From Sulfitobacter sp. 20_GPM-1509m (GTDB lineage: Bacteria > Pseudomonadota > Alphaproteobacteria > Rhodobacterales > Rhodobacteraceae): DNA of 64,000 nt. Location of the stretch: contig NZ_JIBC01000008.1 of NCBI RefSeq assembly GCF_000620505.1, positions 124,001 through 188,000 of the forward strand, written 5' to 3'. The notes beneath the pieces are model-generated. The model searched no databases. It had not been told where the DNA came from and worked only from the letters and a program-made list of their open reading frames with translations. This document shows, piece after piece, positions 43,522-52,015 of this stretch (positions are counted from its first letter, which is position 1; every line of letters begins with the position of its first letter). Both the position numbers and the translations under genes were made by a program.

Positions 43522-43603
43522 TTGAACTCCTTTCCGAGGGACCTGATGTGCCCCGATTCCAAAAAAGATTTGACAGGTGAAGCTTCACAAGGCAACCTTT
43601 TTA

Positions 43604-43638
43604 TGAACCGACGGTTCAATATATGAACCGATTGTTCG
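43604..43638. promoter_or_regulatory. Tandem palindromic operators for the IclR regulator
   Basis: TGAACCG-A-CGGTTCA (43604-43618) is a perfect 15-bp palindrome. A second, imperfect copy TGAACCGATTGTTCG (43624-43638) begins exactly 20 bp later, so two dimers could sit on one DNA face. They lie 34 bp before the binding-protein start and in the divergent gap with the IclR gene. Confidence 0.7.
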
Positions 43639-43671
43639 GCAAGATCAAGAAACTTACAACAGGAAGAAACC

Positions 43672-44616
43672 ATGTCCAAAATCAGGAAGTATACGACAGC
43701 GCTGTCGGTCGCCGTTGCCGCATTGGCCGGACCGGCATTGGCTGAATATCCCGAAAAGCCCGTTGAATTCATTGTGCCGTGGCCTCCGGGTGACCTGGAA
43801 GATGTGCTGACACGCATGATCGCCAACGATTTCCAGGAAACCTATGGCGTCCCCGCGGCTGTCGTGAACAAGCCCGGCGGTGGCGGCGGCCCCTTCCCCG
43901 GTGCTATCGAAGTCGCAAACGCGCCTGCTGACGGCTATACCATCGGGTCGTTCATCATTGCGGTGCCGGTCGTCGGTCCGACCATCGGCATCCCGGAACT
44001 GAACCCCGATCCGTTCATTCCCCTTGGCAACTTCCTGACCTATCCCTTCGTGATCGCGGCCGCGGGTGATGCGCCTTACGATGACATGGAAGGTCTGGCG
44101 GCATATGCGCAGGAGAACGATGTCGTCCTGGGCCACTTCGGTGCGCCGCTTGTCCCGACACAGGTGACTATGGCTCTGGCCAGCGAAATGGGCTTTTCCT
44201 ATGCATCCGACGCCCCGTTCGATGCGCTTGACTGCAACACGCTGGCATCGGGAGATGTCGACGTGATCAACACCACCCTTCAGCTGATCCTGCCCTGTCT
44301 GGACAACGTCAAGGTGCTGGCCTCTATCGGGGATGAGCGGATCTCGCTGACACCGGACACACCGACGGTGGCCGAGCTTGCCCCGGCGCTGGATGTCGCC
44401 CTGTGGAACGGTCTGTTCGTCCACAAGGACACGCCCGTCGACATGCAGGAAAAGATCATCGCCGTCGCGCGCAAGACCGTGATGTCCGAAGAAGCACAGA
44501 AGCTTGCCGCCGAAACCGGTGCGCTGGTCTACTGGCAGGATGCTGATGCAGCCGCAGACCAGATCGCCAAGGATATCGAGACGCTCGGGACCATTGCCCA
44601 GATGCTGGGCAACTGA
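43672..44616 (+). CDS. tctC: Tripartite tricarboxylate transporter substrate-binding protein (TctC/Bug)
   Basis: A 314-residue periplasmic protein with signal peptide ending near residue 24 (GPALA, then EYPEK). The mature start YPEKPVEFIVPWPPGD and VVNKPGGGGG are family hallmarks. Bug proteins bind carboxylates and sometimes other small organics. An RBS (AGGAAG) precedes the ATG. It starts the transporter operon that also carries the aldehyde dehydrogenase. Confidence 0.93.
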   Translation: MSKIRKYTTALSVAVAALAGPALAEYPEKPVEFIVPWPPGDLEDVLTRMIANDFQETYGVPAAVVNKPGGGGGPFPGAIEVANAPADGYTIGSFIIAVPVVGPTIGIPELNPDPFIPLGNFLTYPFVIAAAGDAPYDDMEGLAAYAQENDVVLGHFGAPLVPTQVTMALASEMGFSYASDAPFDALDCNTLASGDVDVINTTLQLILPCLDNVKVLASIGDERISLTPDTPTVAELAPALDVALWNGLFVHKDTPVDMQEKIIAVARKTVMSEEAQKLAAETGALVYWQDADAAADQIAKDIETLGTIAQMLGN

Positions 44617-44627
44617 TCCAGCTGACA

Positions 44628-44654
44628 GCGGGCGACCTGTGACGGGTCGCCCGC
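44628..44654 (+). other. Intercistronic hairpin after tctC
   Basis: GCGGGCGACC (44628-44637) and GGTCGCCCGC (44645-44654) form a perfect 10-bp stem with a 7-nt loop between the binding-protein and TctB genes. It lacks a U tract and probably helps keep the binding protein more abundant than the permeases. Confidence 0.6.
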
Positions 44655-44681
44655 ATTCTGATCTGCCAGGGGAAAGCTGCA

Positions 44682-45221
44682 ATGCTCAGATTTCAAACGC
44701 TCCAACAAATGTTCCAGCGCTATCGCCGTCCGGGCGACATCGTCTTTGCCTGGCTGGCCCTGGCCTTTGCGGTGTTCATGCTGTCGCAGCTTTGGGATCA
44801 GACCGCCTGGCGCAACGGGCAAAAGCTCATTGCACAACCACGGTTCTGGCCCGCTGTTTCCCTGGGCGGGATGGCCTTTTTCGCCGCACTTCACCTGATC
44901 GGGTCAATGGTGTCCGAACGGATTGAGGGCCGGTGGCGCGAGGTTCTGACCTGGGTCCGCGCCTTGGAATTCGCGATCTGGTTCATCCTCTACGCGGTCC
45001 TTGTGCCATTTGTCGGGTATCTGATCGGGACCGTAGGATTTGTGATCTTGCTGACGCTGCGGATGGGCTATCGCAGCCGCCTGATGTTGATCAGTGCCGC
45101 ATTGATCGCATTCGCAATTGTCGTGCTGTTCAGGACACTGCTGCACGTCAGCCTGCCCGCCGGACAAATCTACGAGGCGCTGCCAGACGGGCTGCGCCAA
45201 TTCATGCTGACATATTTCTAG
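44682..45221 (+). CDS. tctB: Tripartite tricarboxylate transporter small permease (TctB)
   Basis: A 179-residue membrane protein with four hydrophobic segments, matching the TctB family in size and in the order of its helices (FAWLALAFAVFMLSQLW, FWPAVSLGGMAFFAALHLIG, then two long helices). AGGGGAAAG precedes the ATG. It pairs with the large permease encoded next. Sequence conservation in this family is low, so the call leans on context. Confidence 0.87.
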   Translation: MLRFQTLQQMFQRYRRPGDIVFAWLALAFAVFMLSQLWDQTAWRNGQKLIAQPRFWPAVSLGGMAFFAALHLIGSMVSERIEGRWREVLTWVRALEFAIWFILYAVLVPFVGYLIGTVGFVILLTLRMGYRSRLMLISAALIAFAIVVLFRTLLHVSLPAGQIYEALPDGLRQFMLTYF

Positions 45222-45236
45222 GCAGGATCACTGACG

Positions 45237-46754
45237 ATGGAAAACCTTTTGGCCGGTGCCGAAATGCTGATGCGCTGGGACGTGATGCTTGCGCTTTTCA
45301 TAGGCTCGATTGGCGGCGTGGTGATTGGCGCAATCCCGGGCGTCGGGCCCGCCGTTGCCATCGCGATCCTGTTGCCCGCAACCTTTTCGCTGGACCCCAT
45401 CGTCGGGTTGACGATGCTTTTGGGGATCTACGGATCGTCCATGTACGGGGGCGCGATCCCGGCCGTTCTGATCAACACGCCCGGCACGGCGGTCAATGCG
45501 CTGACCTCTTACGATGGCTTCCCGATGACCAAAAAGGGCGAAGCGCATCGCGCCGTCTCCATCGCCTATTCCGCATCTTTCTGGGGCGGCATTTTCGGCA
45601 TCCTTTGCCTGATCCTGCTGTCGCCCGTGCTTGCATGGGTCGCGCCCATGTTCGGCAGCCGGGAGATCTTTCTCGCGGCCCTTTTGGGGATCTTTCTGGT
45701 GATCCTCGCCCATCGCGGGCAGATCATGGCCGCCGGCATGTTGGCCATGTTCGGCATCTTCCTGCAAACCGTCGGTCTTGATGCCGTCACCTACACCCAG
45801 CGCTACACCTTCGGCTTTTCCTTCCTGAGTTCGGGGATCAATCTCATCGTCGTGGTTCTTGGCCTCTTTGCCCTGAGCCAGGCGTTTTTCCTGCTGACAA
45901 AGCCGGACAGCACCCCCGACGCCAAGCCGGTGTCAGGACGCATGAGTGTCGGCATCAAGGAGCTTTTGCGCAACAAGCGTGTGGCCACGGTCGCGGCGAG
46001 CTTTGGCGTGATCCTGGGGATGATCCCGGGCACGGGCGAATTCACCGCCCAGTTCATGAGCTATACCTACGCGCAGAAAACCTCGAAAACGCCCGAGCTG
46101 TTCGGCAATGGATCGCCCGAAGGGCTGATCGCCTCCGAGGCCGCCAACAACGCCGTGCCAGCGGCAGCAATGATCCCGCTTCTGGCGCTTGGCATCCCCG
46201 GTGAGGCGCTGACCGCCATGATGCTGTCCGTGTTCTACGTGCACAACGTCATTCCGGGGCCACAGCTGTTTCAGAACAACATCGACCTTGTCTATGGCCT
46301 CTATCTGGCTCTGATCTTGTTGAACGTGATCGTGTTTGTGTTCCTGCTGTTCTCCACCAACCTGATGACAAAAATCATCCGGGTGCCGACGCGGTTCCTG
46401 GGCGTGATGATCTTGGTGTTGTCCTTCGTCGGCGTCTATTCGCTGCGCAATTCCCTGACCGACTGCATGATTGCCGCAGCATTTGGCGTTCTGGGCCTGA
46501 TCCTGAAACGGCTGAACCTGCCGATTGTGCCGATCATCCTTGGCATGGTTCTGGGCGGCATCATGGAAGTCAAATTGCGCTCGGCCATGCCGCGCCTCAA
46601 GACGCCGCTGGACATGATCGACCGTCCCATCGCCTTCATTCTGTTCCTTATGATCCTGTTGGTCATCGCCATGCACATCCGGACGTTGTTCCGGGAATAT
46701 CGTGCGCCCGCGACCAATGCCGATCATGACATCCACGACACTCAGCAAAGGTAA
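45237..46754 (+). CDS. tctA: Tripartite tricarboxylate transporter large permease (TctA)
   Basis: A 505-residue permease with about 11-12 helices. The family signatures GAIPGVGPAVAIAILLPATFSLDPIVGLTMLLGIYGSSMYGG and GMIPGTGEFTAQFMSY are present, as is the SEAANNAVPAAAMIPLLALGIPGE segment. It is the transport channel of the system. The aldehyde dehydrogenase gene starts 5 bp after its stop, tying transport to catabolism. Confidence 0.95.
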   Translation: MENLLAGAEMLMRWDVMLALFIGSIGGVVIGAIPGVGPAVAIAILLPATFSLDPIVGLTMLLGIYGSSMYGGAIPAVLINTPGTAVNALTSYDGFPMTKKGEAHRAVSIAYSASFWGGIFGILCLILLSPVLAWVAPMFGSREIFLAALLGIFLVILAHRGQIMAAGMLAMFGIFLQTVGLDAVTYTQRYTFGFSFLSSGINLIVVVLGLFALSQAFFLLTKPDSTPDAKPVSGRMSVGIKELLRNKRVATVAASFGVILGMIPGTGEFTAQFMSYTYAQKTSKTPELFGNGSPEGLIASEAANNAVPAAAMIPLLALGIPGEALTAMMLSVFYVHNVIPGPQLFQNNIDLVYGLYLALILLNVIVFVFLLFSTNLMTKIIRVPTRFLGVMILVLSFVGVYSLRNSLTDCMIAAAFGVLGLILKRLNLPIVPIILGMVLGGIMEVKLRSAMPRLKTPLDMIDRPIAFILFLMILLVIAMHIRTLFREYRAPATNADHDIHDTQQR

Positions 46755-46759
46755 CCGCC

Positions 46760-48244
46760 ATGGATCAGGCCGCCATCGACGCACTGGGCAACATCCCCGT
46801 CCCGTCGCAACGCCACATTATCAATGGACAGGCTGTCGCCGCGTCCGACGGCCAGGAGATGGAGGTTCTTTCGCCGCTGAATGGCCAGCGCCTGACCACC
46901 GTCGCCAGGGGCACCAAGGCCGACATGGACGCCGCCGTTGCGGCCGCGCGCGCGGCGTTTGAAGATCGACGCTGGGCCGGTCAATCCCCGGCCGCGCGCA
47001 AAAAGATCCTGCTGAAATGGGCGGACCTGATCGACGCCCACGCGCTGGAACTGGCCGTGCTGGGGGTCCGCGACAATGGCACCGAAATCGGGATGGCTCT
47101 GAAGGCCGAACCGGGCTCCGCCGCCGCGACCATCCGATATTACGCCGAAGCCATCGACAAGGACTATGGCGAGATTGCCCCGACACAGGACGGTTTCCTG
47201 GGACTGATCCACAAGGAACCCGTGGGCGTCGTGGGCGCGATCATTCCGTGGAACTTCCCGTTGATGATTGGCGCATGGAAGCTGGCTCCGGCCCTGGCGA
47301 TGAGCAATTCCGTGGTCCTGAAGCCCGCAGAAACCGCGTCCCTGTCCCTGATGCGTCTGGTCGAGCTTGCCCACGAGGCAGGACTGCCGCCGGGGGTCCT
47401 GAACGCCGTCACGGGGGAAGGTCCGGTTGTCGGCGAAGCGATGGCGCTGTCAATGGACGTGGACGTTCTGGTCTTTACCGGCTCCGGCGGGACGGGCCGC
47501 CGCCTGTTGACCTATGCCGCACAGTCGAACCTGAAACGTGTCTACCTTGAGCTTGGCGGCAAATCCCCCAACATCGTTTTCGCCGACGCCCCCGACCTGC
47601 AAGAGGCCGCAAAGGTCGCCGCCTTCGGGATCTTCCGCAATGCGGGTCAGGTCTGTGTGGCGGGATCGCGGCTTTTGGTCGAGGCCTCGATCCACGACGA
47701 TTTCGTGGCCGAGGTCGCCCGCGTGGCCGAAGCGATGAAGGTGGGCAATCCGCTGGACATCTCCACCGCGATCGGCGCGGTCAATTCCGAAACCCAGCTG
47801 CGCCAGAACCTGCAATTCGTCACGACCGCAGTGGAGGAAGGTGGCACGATTGCCACCGGGGGCGGGCAGCTGTTGCAGGAAACCGGTGGCTACTTCATGG
47901 CCCCAACCATCATCACCGATGTCGCGCCCAAGGCGACCCTGGCCCAGCAAGAGGTGTTCGGCCCGGTTCTGGCAGTCACCTCGTTCAAGGACGAGGCCGA
48001 TGCCATAGGACTGGCGAACGATTCAATCTACGGGCTCGCAGGCGGCGTCTGGACGGCGAACCTGTCGCGGGCGCACCGGATGATCGGGGCTGTGCGGACA
48101 GGGGTGATACACGTCAACACCTACGGCGGTCCCGATGTCACGGTGCCACTGGGCGGCGTCGGCCAGTCCGGCAATGGCCACGACAAATCGCTGCACGCGC
48201 TGGAAAAATACACAAATCTCAAGACCGCTTGGATCAAGCTTTGA
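46760..48244 (+). CDS. NAD(P)-dependent aldehyde dehydrogenase (PuuC-like)
   Basis: A 494-residue aldehyde dehydrogenase. Catalytic C299 is in NAGQVCVAGSRL, the general base Glu in LELGGKSPN, and the cofactor segment is IPWNFPLMIGAWKLAPALAMSN. It oxidises an aldehyde to a carboxylic acid. The broad-specificity gamma-glutamyl-aminobutyraldehyde dehydrogenase group is the closest type I recognise. In context it could oxidise the aldehyde made by the P450 or the aminotransferase. Confidence 0.93.
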   Translation: MDQAAIDALGNIPVPSQRHIINGQAVAASDGQEMEVLSPLNGQRLTTVARGTKADMDAAVAAARAAFEDRRWAGQSPAARKKILLKWADLIDAHALELAVLGVRDNGTEIGMALKAEPGSAAATIRYYAEAIDKDYGEIAPTQDGFLGLIHKEPVGVVGAIIPWNFPLMIGAWKLAPALAMSNSVVLKPAETASLSLMRLVELAHEAGLPPGVLNAVTGEGPVVGEAMALSMDVDVLVFTGSGGTGRRLLTYAAQSNLKRVYLELGGKSPNIVFADAPDLQEAAKVAAFGIFRNAGQVCVAGSRLLVEASIHDDFVAEVARVAEAMKVGNPLDISTAIGAVNSETQLRQNLQFVTTAVEEGGTIATGGGQLLQETGGYFMAPTIITDVAPKATLAQQEVFGPVLAVTSFKDEADAIGLANDSIYGLAGGVWTANLSRAHRMIGAVRTGVIHVNTYGGPDVTVPLGGVGQSGNGHDKSLHALEKYTNLKTAWIKL

Positions 48245-48262
48245 TGCCCGGGGAGGACCAAC

Positions 48263-49498
48263 ATGTCTGACAAAACCATTCTTGTGATCGGAACCTACGA
48301 CACCAAGGACGACGAACTGGGGTTCCTTGCGCAGGTGCTGCGCGGTCAGGGTGGCCGGGTTGTCACCATGGATGTGTCCGTTCTGGGTGATCCGTCACAG
48401 CCCACGGATTATTCCAAACACGACGTGGCACAGGAAGGCGGCAGCAGCATTCAGGCCGCGATAGACTCCGGCGATGAAAATCACGCGATGCAGATCATGG
48501 CAAAGGGCGCGGCGATGCTGACCGCGCGGCTCTTTGCCGAAGGGCGTTTTGACGGGATGATTGTGCTTGGCGGCACCATGGGCACCGACCTGGCGCTGGA
48601 TGTCTGCACCGCCCTGCCCTTGGGCGTGCCGAAATATGTGGTCTCGACGGTGTCCTTCTCGCCGTTGATCCCTGCGGAACGGCTGGCGGCGGACACGCAG
48701 ATGATCCTTTGGGCCGGCGGGCTTTACGGTTTGAACTCCGTTTGCAAGGCCTCGCTCAGTCAGGCCGCAGGTGCGGTTTTGGGTGCGGCGCGCGCGGTCG
48801 CGGCACCTGAACTGTCCAGGCCGCTGATCGGCATGACATCCTTGGGAAAATCGGCCCTGAAATACATGGTGTCGCTCAAGCCTGCGTTGGAAGACCGCGG
48901 TTACGAAGTGGCCGTGTTCCACGCCACGGGCATGGGTGGGCGTGCCTTTGAAAGCCTCGCGTCACAGGGCGCCTTTGCCTGTGTCTTTGATTTCTGCACG
49001 CAAGAGCTGGGCAATCACCTGCACGGCTCGAACATCTCGGCGGGGGCTGACCGTCTGACGAATGCAGGGAAAGCCGGCATTCCGCAAATCGTGGCTCCGG
49101 GGTGCTATGATCTGGTCGATATCGTGGGCTGGCAGGATGTACCCGACAAGTGGTCAGACCACATGATGCATGCCCACAATCGCCTGCTGACCTCGATTGT
49201 CCTGAACACGGCAGAACGCCGGGACGTCGCACGTGCCCATTCAAGGCAACTGACCTCGGCGCAGGCACCGGTCGCGATGATCCTGCCGGAACAGGGCCTG
49301 GGCGAATGGGACCGCGAAGGCGCGGACTTGCACGACAAAGCGGGCCTTGATGCCTTCCTGACCGAGCTGCGCGCAACCCTCCCTGCGACGGTACAACGTC
49401 ACGATCTGGACGCGCATATCAACGACGCGGCATTTGTCAGCAAAGCACTCGAAATCTTCGACGCCTGGCGCGCAGAGGGGATTGTGAAGTCTGCCTGA
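48263..49498 (+). CDS. Tm-1-like ATP-binding domain protein (UPF0261)
   Basis: A 411-residue protein of the UPF0261/Tm-1-like family. The N-terminal half starts TILVIGTYDTKDDELGFL and has IVLGGTMGTDLAL; the C-terminal half has PLIGMTSLGKSALKYM, HATGMGGRAFESL and IPQIVAPGCYDLVD. The plant relative Tm-1 binds ATP and a viral replicase; the bacterial proteins have no settled reaction. It follows the aldehyde dehydrogenase by 18 bp with its own ribosome site (GGGGAGGA), so it is probably a late-step enzyme or accessory of the same pathway. Confidence 0.85.
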   Translation: MSDKTILVIGTYDTKDDELGFLAQVLRGQGGRVVTMDVSVLGDPSQPTDYSKHDVAQEGGSSIQAAIDSGDENHAMQIMAKGAAMLTARLFAEGRFDGMIVLGGTMGTDLALDVCTALPLGVPKYVVSTVSFSPLIPAERLAADTQMILWAGGLYGLNSVCKASLSQAAGAVLGAARAVAAPELSRPLIGMTSLGKSALKYMVSLKPALEDRGYEVAVFHATGMGGRAFESLASQGAFACVFDFCTQELGNHLHGSNISAGADRLTNAGKAGIPQIVAPGCYDLVDIVGWQDVPDKWSDHMMHAHNRLLTSIVLNTAERRDVARAHSRQLTSAQAPVAMILPEQGLGEWDREGADLHDKAGLDAFLTELRATLPATVQRHDLDAHINDAAFVSKALEIFDAWRAEGIVKSA

Positions 49499-49553
49499 TC
49501 TGTGACGACCTTGGCGGTCGTTATGGCGAAGGCTGAAATCCGAATGCGTCCTG

Positions 49554-50195
49554 TTACGTCTTACGGCGTGCAAGAATATCGGACGACACGAGATAAGAAG
49601 ACGCGACATGGCTGCACACCAGTCTGCGCGTCAGATCGACATCCAAGTTCAGTATCGCGTCGGCGATCTGGCGGTGCTCGCTTCGAGAGGACGCCAGCCG
49701 CCTGCTATCTTCGCGGAAATTGGCGGCTCTCCATGCAAAGGTGCGCATGCTTAGCTCGTCCAGAGTAGAGGCAAGCGTCGTGTTTCGGGCACCGACCTTT
49801 ATAGCCTCGTGAAACTGCCTGTTGATATCGGTGTATATCGCCGGGTCGTCGCAGGCATCGCCGCTCTCGACAATCGCCATAAGCTGGCGGCGTTCGATCT
49901 CACTCATACGTTTGGCAGCAAGAGCGGCAAGAGCGCTCTCTATCTCGCCAGTGGCCTCGAACAGTTCAGCAAGATCTTCCGGTGTCATCTCACGCACGAA
50001 ATAGGCCCGCCTGGTGCCACGCTCGGCGAGGCCCGCCTGGGCCAACCTGTGCAAGGCCTCCCGCACCGGGGTACGCGAAACACCGAATTTTTCAGCCAAG
50101 GCCTGTTCAATAAGTGGTTCGCCCGCGGCCAATTGGCCGCCCATGATAGTCTCTATCAGGCTTTCAAAGATGCAATCTGCTGCACGAATAATCAT
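49554..50195 (-). CDS. GntR-family regulator, FCD subfamily
   Basis: About 213 residues: a winged helix (FESLIETIMGGQLAAGEPLIEQALAEKFGVSRTPVREALHRLAQAGL) then an FCD domain with the pocket segment DINRQFHEAIKVGARN. The start is uncertain: ATG 50195 (used here) leaves a normal-length N-terminus and puts the TGTATACA palindrome 44 bp upstream, while ATG 50237 would place the palindrome directly against the start codon. It is divergent from the dipeptide-type ABC operon, its probable target. Confidence 0.87.
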   Translation of the reverse strand: MIIRAADCIFESLIETIMGGQLAAGEPLIEQALAEKFGVSRTPVREALHRLAQAGLAERGTRRAYFVREMTPEDLAELFEATGEIESALAALAAKRMSEIERRQLMAIVESGDACDDPAIYTDINRQFHEAIKVGARNTTLASTLDELSMRTFAWRAANFREDSRRLASSRSEHRQIADAILNLDVDLTRRLVCSHVASSYLVSSDILARRKT

Positions 50196-50238
50196 CAGCC
50201 AACCAATCCAGTCGTTTTGTGCTCTTTTAGCTTCCATT

Positions 50239-50246
50239 TGTATACA
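50239..50246. promoter_or_regulatory. TGTATACA palindrome, candidate GntR operator
   Basis: TTTGTATACATG with an 8-bp perfect core (TGTATACA) lies between the GntR gene and the ABC operon. TTGTATACAA-like sites are a familiar target class of FCD-type GntR proteins. Autoregulation and control of the ABC operon are inferred. Confidence 0.5.
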
Positions 50247-50410
50247 TGTGCTTGCAAGCCTTAACCACACGAAGCCGGACAAGTGGGAGGGTTCGGTTAA
50301 AAAATGCCTCAAAACCGGCGTGAGGTGGGCGAACCGGGGGAAACCCGGCGCAAGAATTGGTCGGTCAAAACAAACGAGGGAGGAGACAATGCCAACATGG
50401 AAAACAAAAC

Positions 50411-52015
50411 ATGAAACCGATCGACCACAAAAAAGTTCTCGCCGAACGTCTTTCTGCACGCTTCGGGCGCAGAACAGTTCTTAAAGGCCTTGGTGCAGGC
50501 CTTCTGACAGCCGCAACGACAGGTGCACCTTCTCTTGTGCGCGCACAACAAAGCGGTCACATCAAAATTGCGTCCATCAAGGTCATTGATACGCTGGACC
50601 CCCACTTCACTGGCTTCCTGTCTTCCATTCAGATCATCAACAATATCCATAACGGTCTTCTCAAGATCGCATACGACGGCAAGAACGTCACCTTCGAGCC
50701 CGATCTGGCGGAGAGCTGGGATATTGAGGACGACAAAGTTCACGTCTTCAAACTGCGCGACGGCGTCAAGTTCCACGACGGGACGCCCTGCGATGCAGAA
50801 GCCGTCAAATTCTCCCTGCTGCGCGTCAAAGAAGGCGAGCCCAAGTCACCACACGCGTGGAAACTGGCGCTGCTGGAGAATATCGAGATCGTCGACCCGC
50901 TGACGGTAAAGCTTACATTCTCGCAACCCTATGCCTTCTTGCCGGTCGCCCTGAACGGCTCGACCGGGCGCGCGGGCACGATCGTCAGCCCCGCCGCCGT
51001 ACAGAAATACGGTGCCGACTATGGACGCAATCCCGTTGGCACAGGGCCATTCAAATTTGTGTCCTGGAAAGAAAACGACGCGATCGAACTCGAGGCAAAC
51101 CCCGACTATTTCGAACCCGGTCTGCCAAAGCTTGAGCGTGCCACGTTTGTTCTGATGAACGAGGCGTCGACTGCGCTTGCGGCATTGTTTTCCGGCCAGA
51201 TCGACGGCATGACCGATTGCCCCATGCAGCTTGTCGATCAGGTCGAAGCCTTCCCGAACGCGAACCTTTATGGTGAAATCGAAGGCAATTACACCTTTGT
51301 CGGAATGAACTGCAAACGCAGCCCGTTTGATGACATCAACCTGCGCCGTGCAGTTGCCTGGGCCCTTGATCGAGACACGCTCGTGAAACAAGCCTACTTT
51401 GGTCGGGCACAAAAAGCATACACGCCTATTTCCCCACCGATGACCGAGTTCTTTGATCCCGACATCGCGACAAGTGGCCGTGGTCAGTGGTTTGATCTGG
51501 AAAAGGCCAAATCCTTCCGTGCCAAAGCTGCCAACCAGGGCGAAATCGAAGCAGTGTACTTGATGGCCGAACGCGGACCTGTTGGCACCCGTGTCGCCCA
51601 AACTGTGGCTCCGATGCTGGCTGAGATCGGGATCAAAGCGAAACTGGAACTTGTGGAGCCCGCAACTTGGGTAAAGCGCCGCAACGCCTCGGACTTTGAT
51701 CTTTATGATTTTGAATGGGTTGCAGATCTCGACCCCGACGAAACCCTGTATCCGGAATTCAAATCAGACGGTGCATGGAACTTTGGCGGTTGGGTGAACA
51801 CCGACTTTGATGACCTTTGCGCTCAAGCTCAGGTCGAGCTGGATCCAGCAGCGCGGAGCATCTTGTACAACAAGGCCGAAGATCTGCTGATGGACGAAGC
51901 CGGCATTGCCATCATGGCCCACATGCCGATCTACAAGGTGTTCTCCACCAAAGTTCAGGGCTTCCAATACATCCCGGCCGACCTTGTGAACCTGCACACC
52001 GTGAGTATTGGCTAA
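50411..52015 (+). CDS. Dipeptide/oligopeptide-type ABC substrate-binding protein (DppA family)
   Basis: A ~534-residue family 5 solute-binding protein. The N-terminus has a Tat-type signal: GRRTVLKGLGAGLL at ~19-32, cleavage near residue 45 (LVRA, then QQSG). The core shows the typical PDLAESWDIEDD, FKLRDGVKFHDGTP and NPVGTGPFKFVSW segments. The ATG at 50411 is chosen from the signal peptide; its Shine-Dalgarno is poor because the strong GGGAGGAG at 50378-50385 is spaced for a different frame (ATG 50389). Ligands of the family include peptides, glutathione, opines and nickel. The downstream gamma-glutamyltranspeptidase hints at gamma-glutamyl compounds. Confidence 0.9.
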   Translation: MKPIDHKKVLAERLSARFGRRTVLKGLGAGLLTAATTGAPSLVRAQQSGHIKIASIKVIDTLDPHFTGFLSSIQIINNIHNGLLKIAYDGKNVTFEPDLAESWDIEDDKVHVFKLRDGVKFHDGTPCDAEAVKFSLLRVKEGEPKSPHAWKLALLENIEIVDPLTVKLTFSQPYAFLPVALNGSTGRAGTIVSPAAVQKYGADYGRNPVGTGPFKFVSWKENDAIELEANPDYFEPGLPKLERATFVLMNEASTALAALFSGQIDGMTDCPMQLVDQVEAFPNANLYGEIEGNYTFVGMNCKRSPFDDINLRRAVAWALDRDTLVKQAYFGRAQKAYTPISPPMTEFFDPDIATSGRGQWFDLEKAKSFRAKAANQGEIEAVYLMAERGPVGTRVAQTVAPMLAEIGIKAKLELVEPATWVKRRNASDFDLYDFEWVADLDPDETLYPEFKSDGAWNFGGWVNTDFDDLCAQAQVELDPAARSILYNKAEDLLMDEAGIAIMAHMPIYKVFSTKVQGFQYIPADLVNLHTVSIG

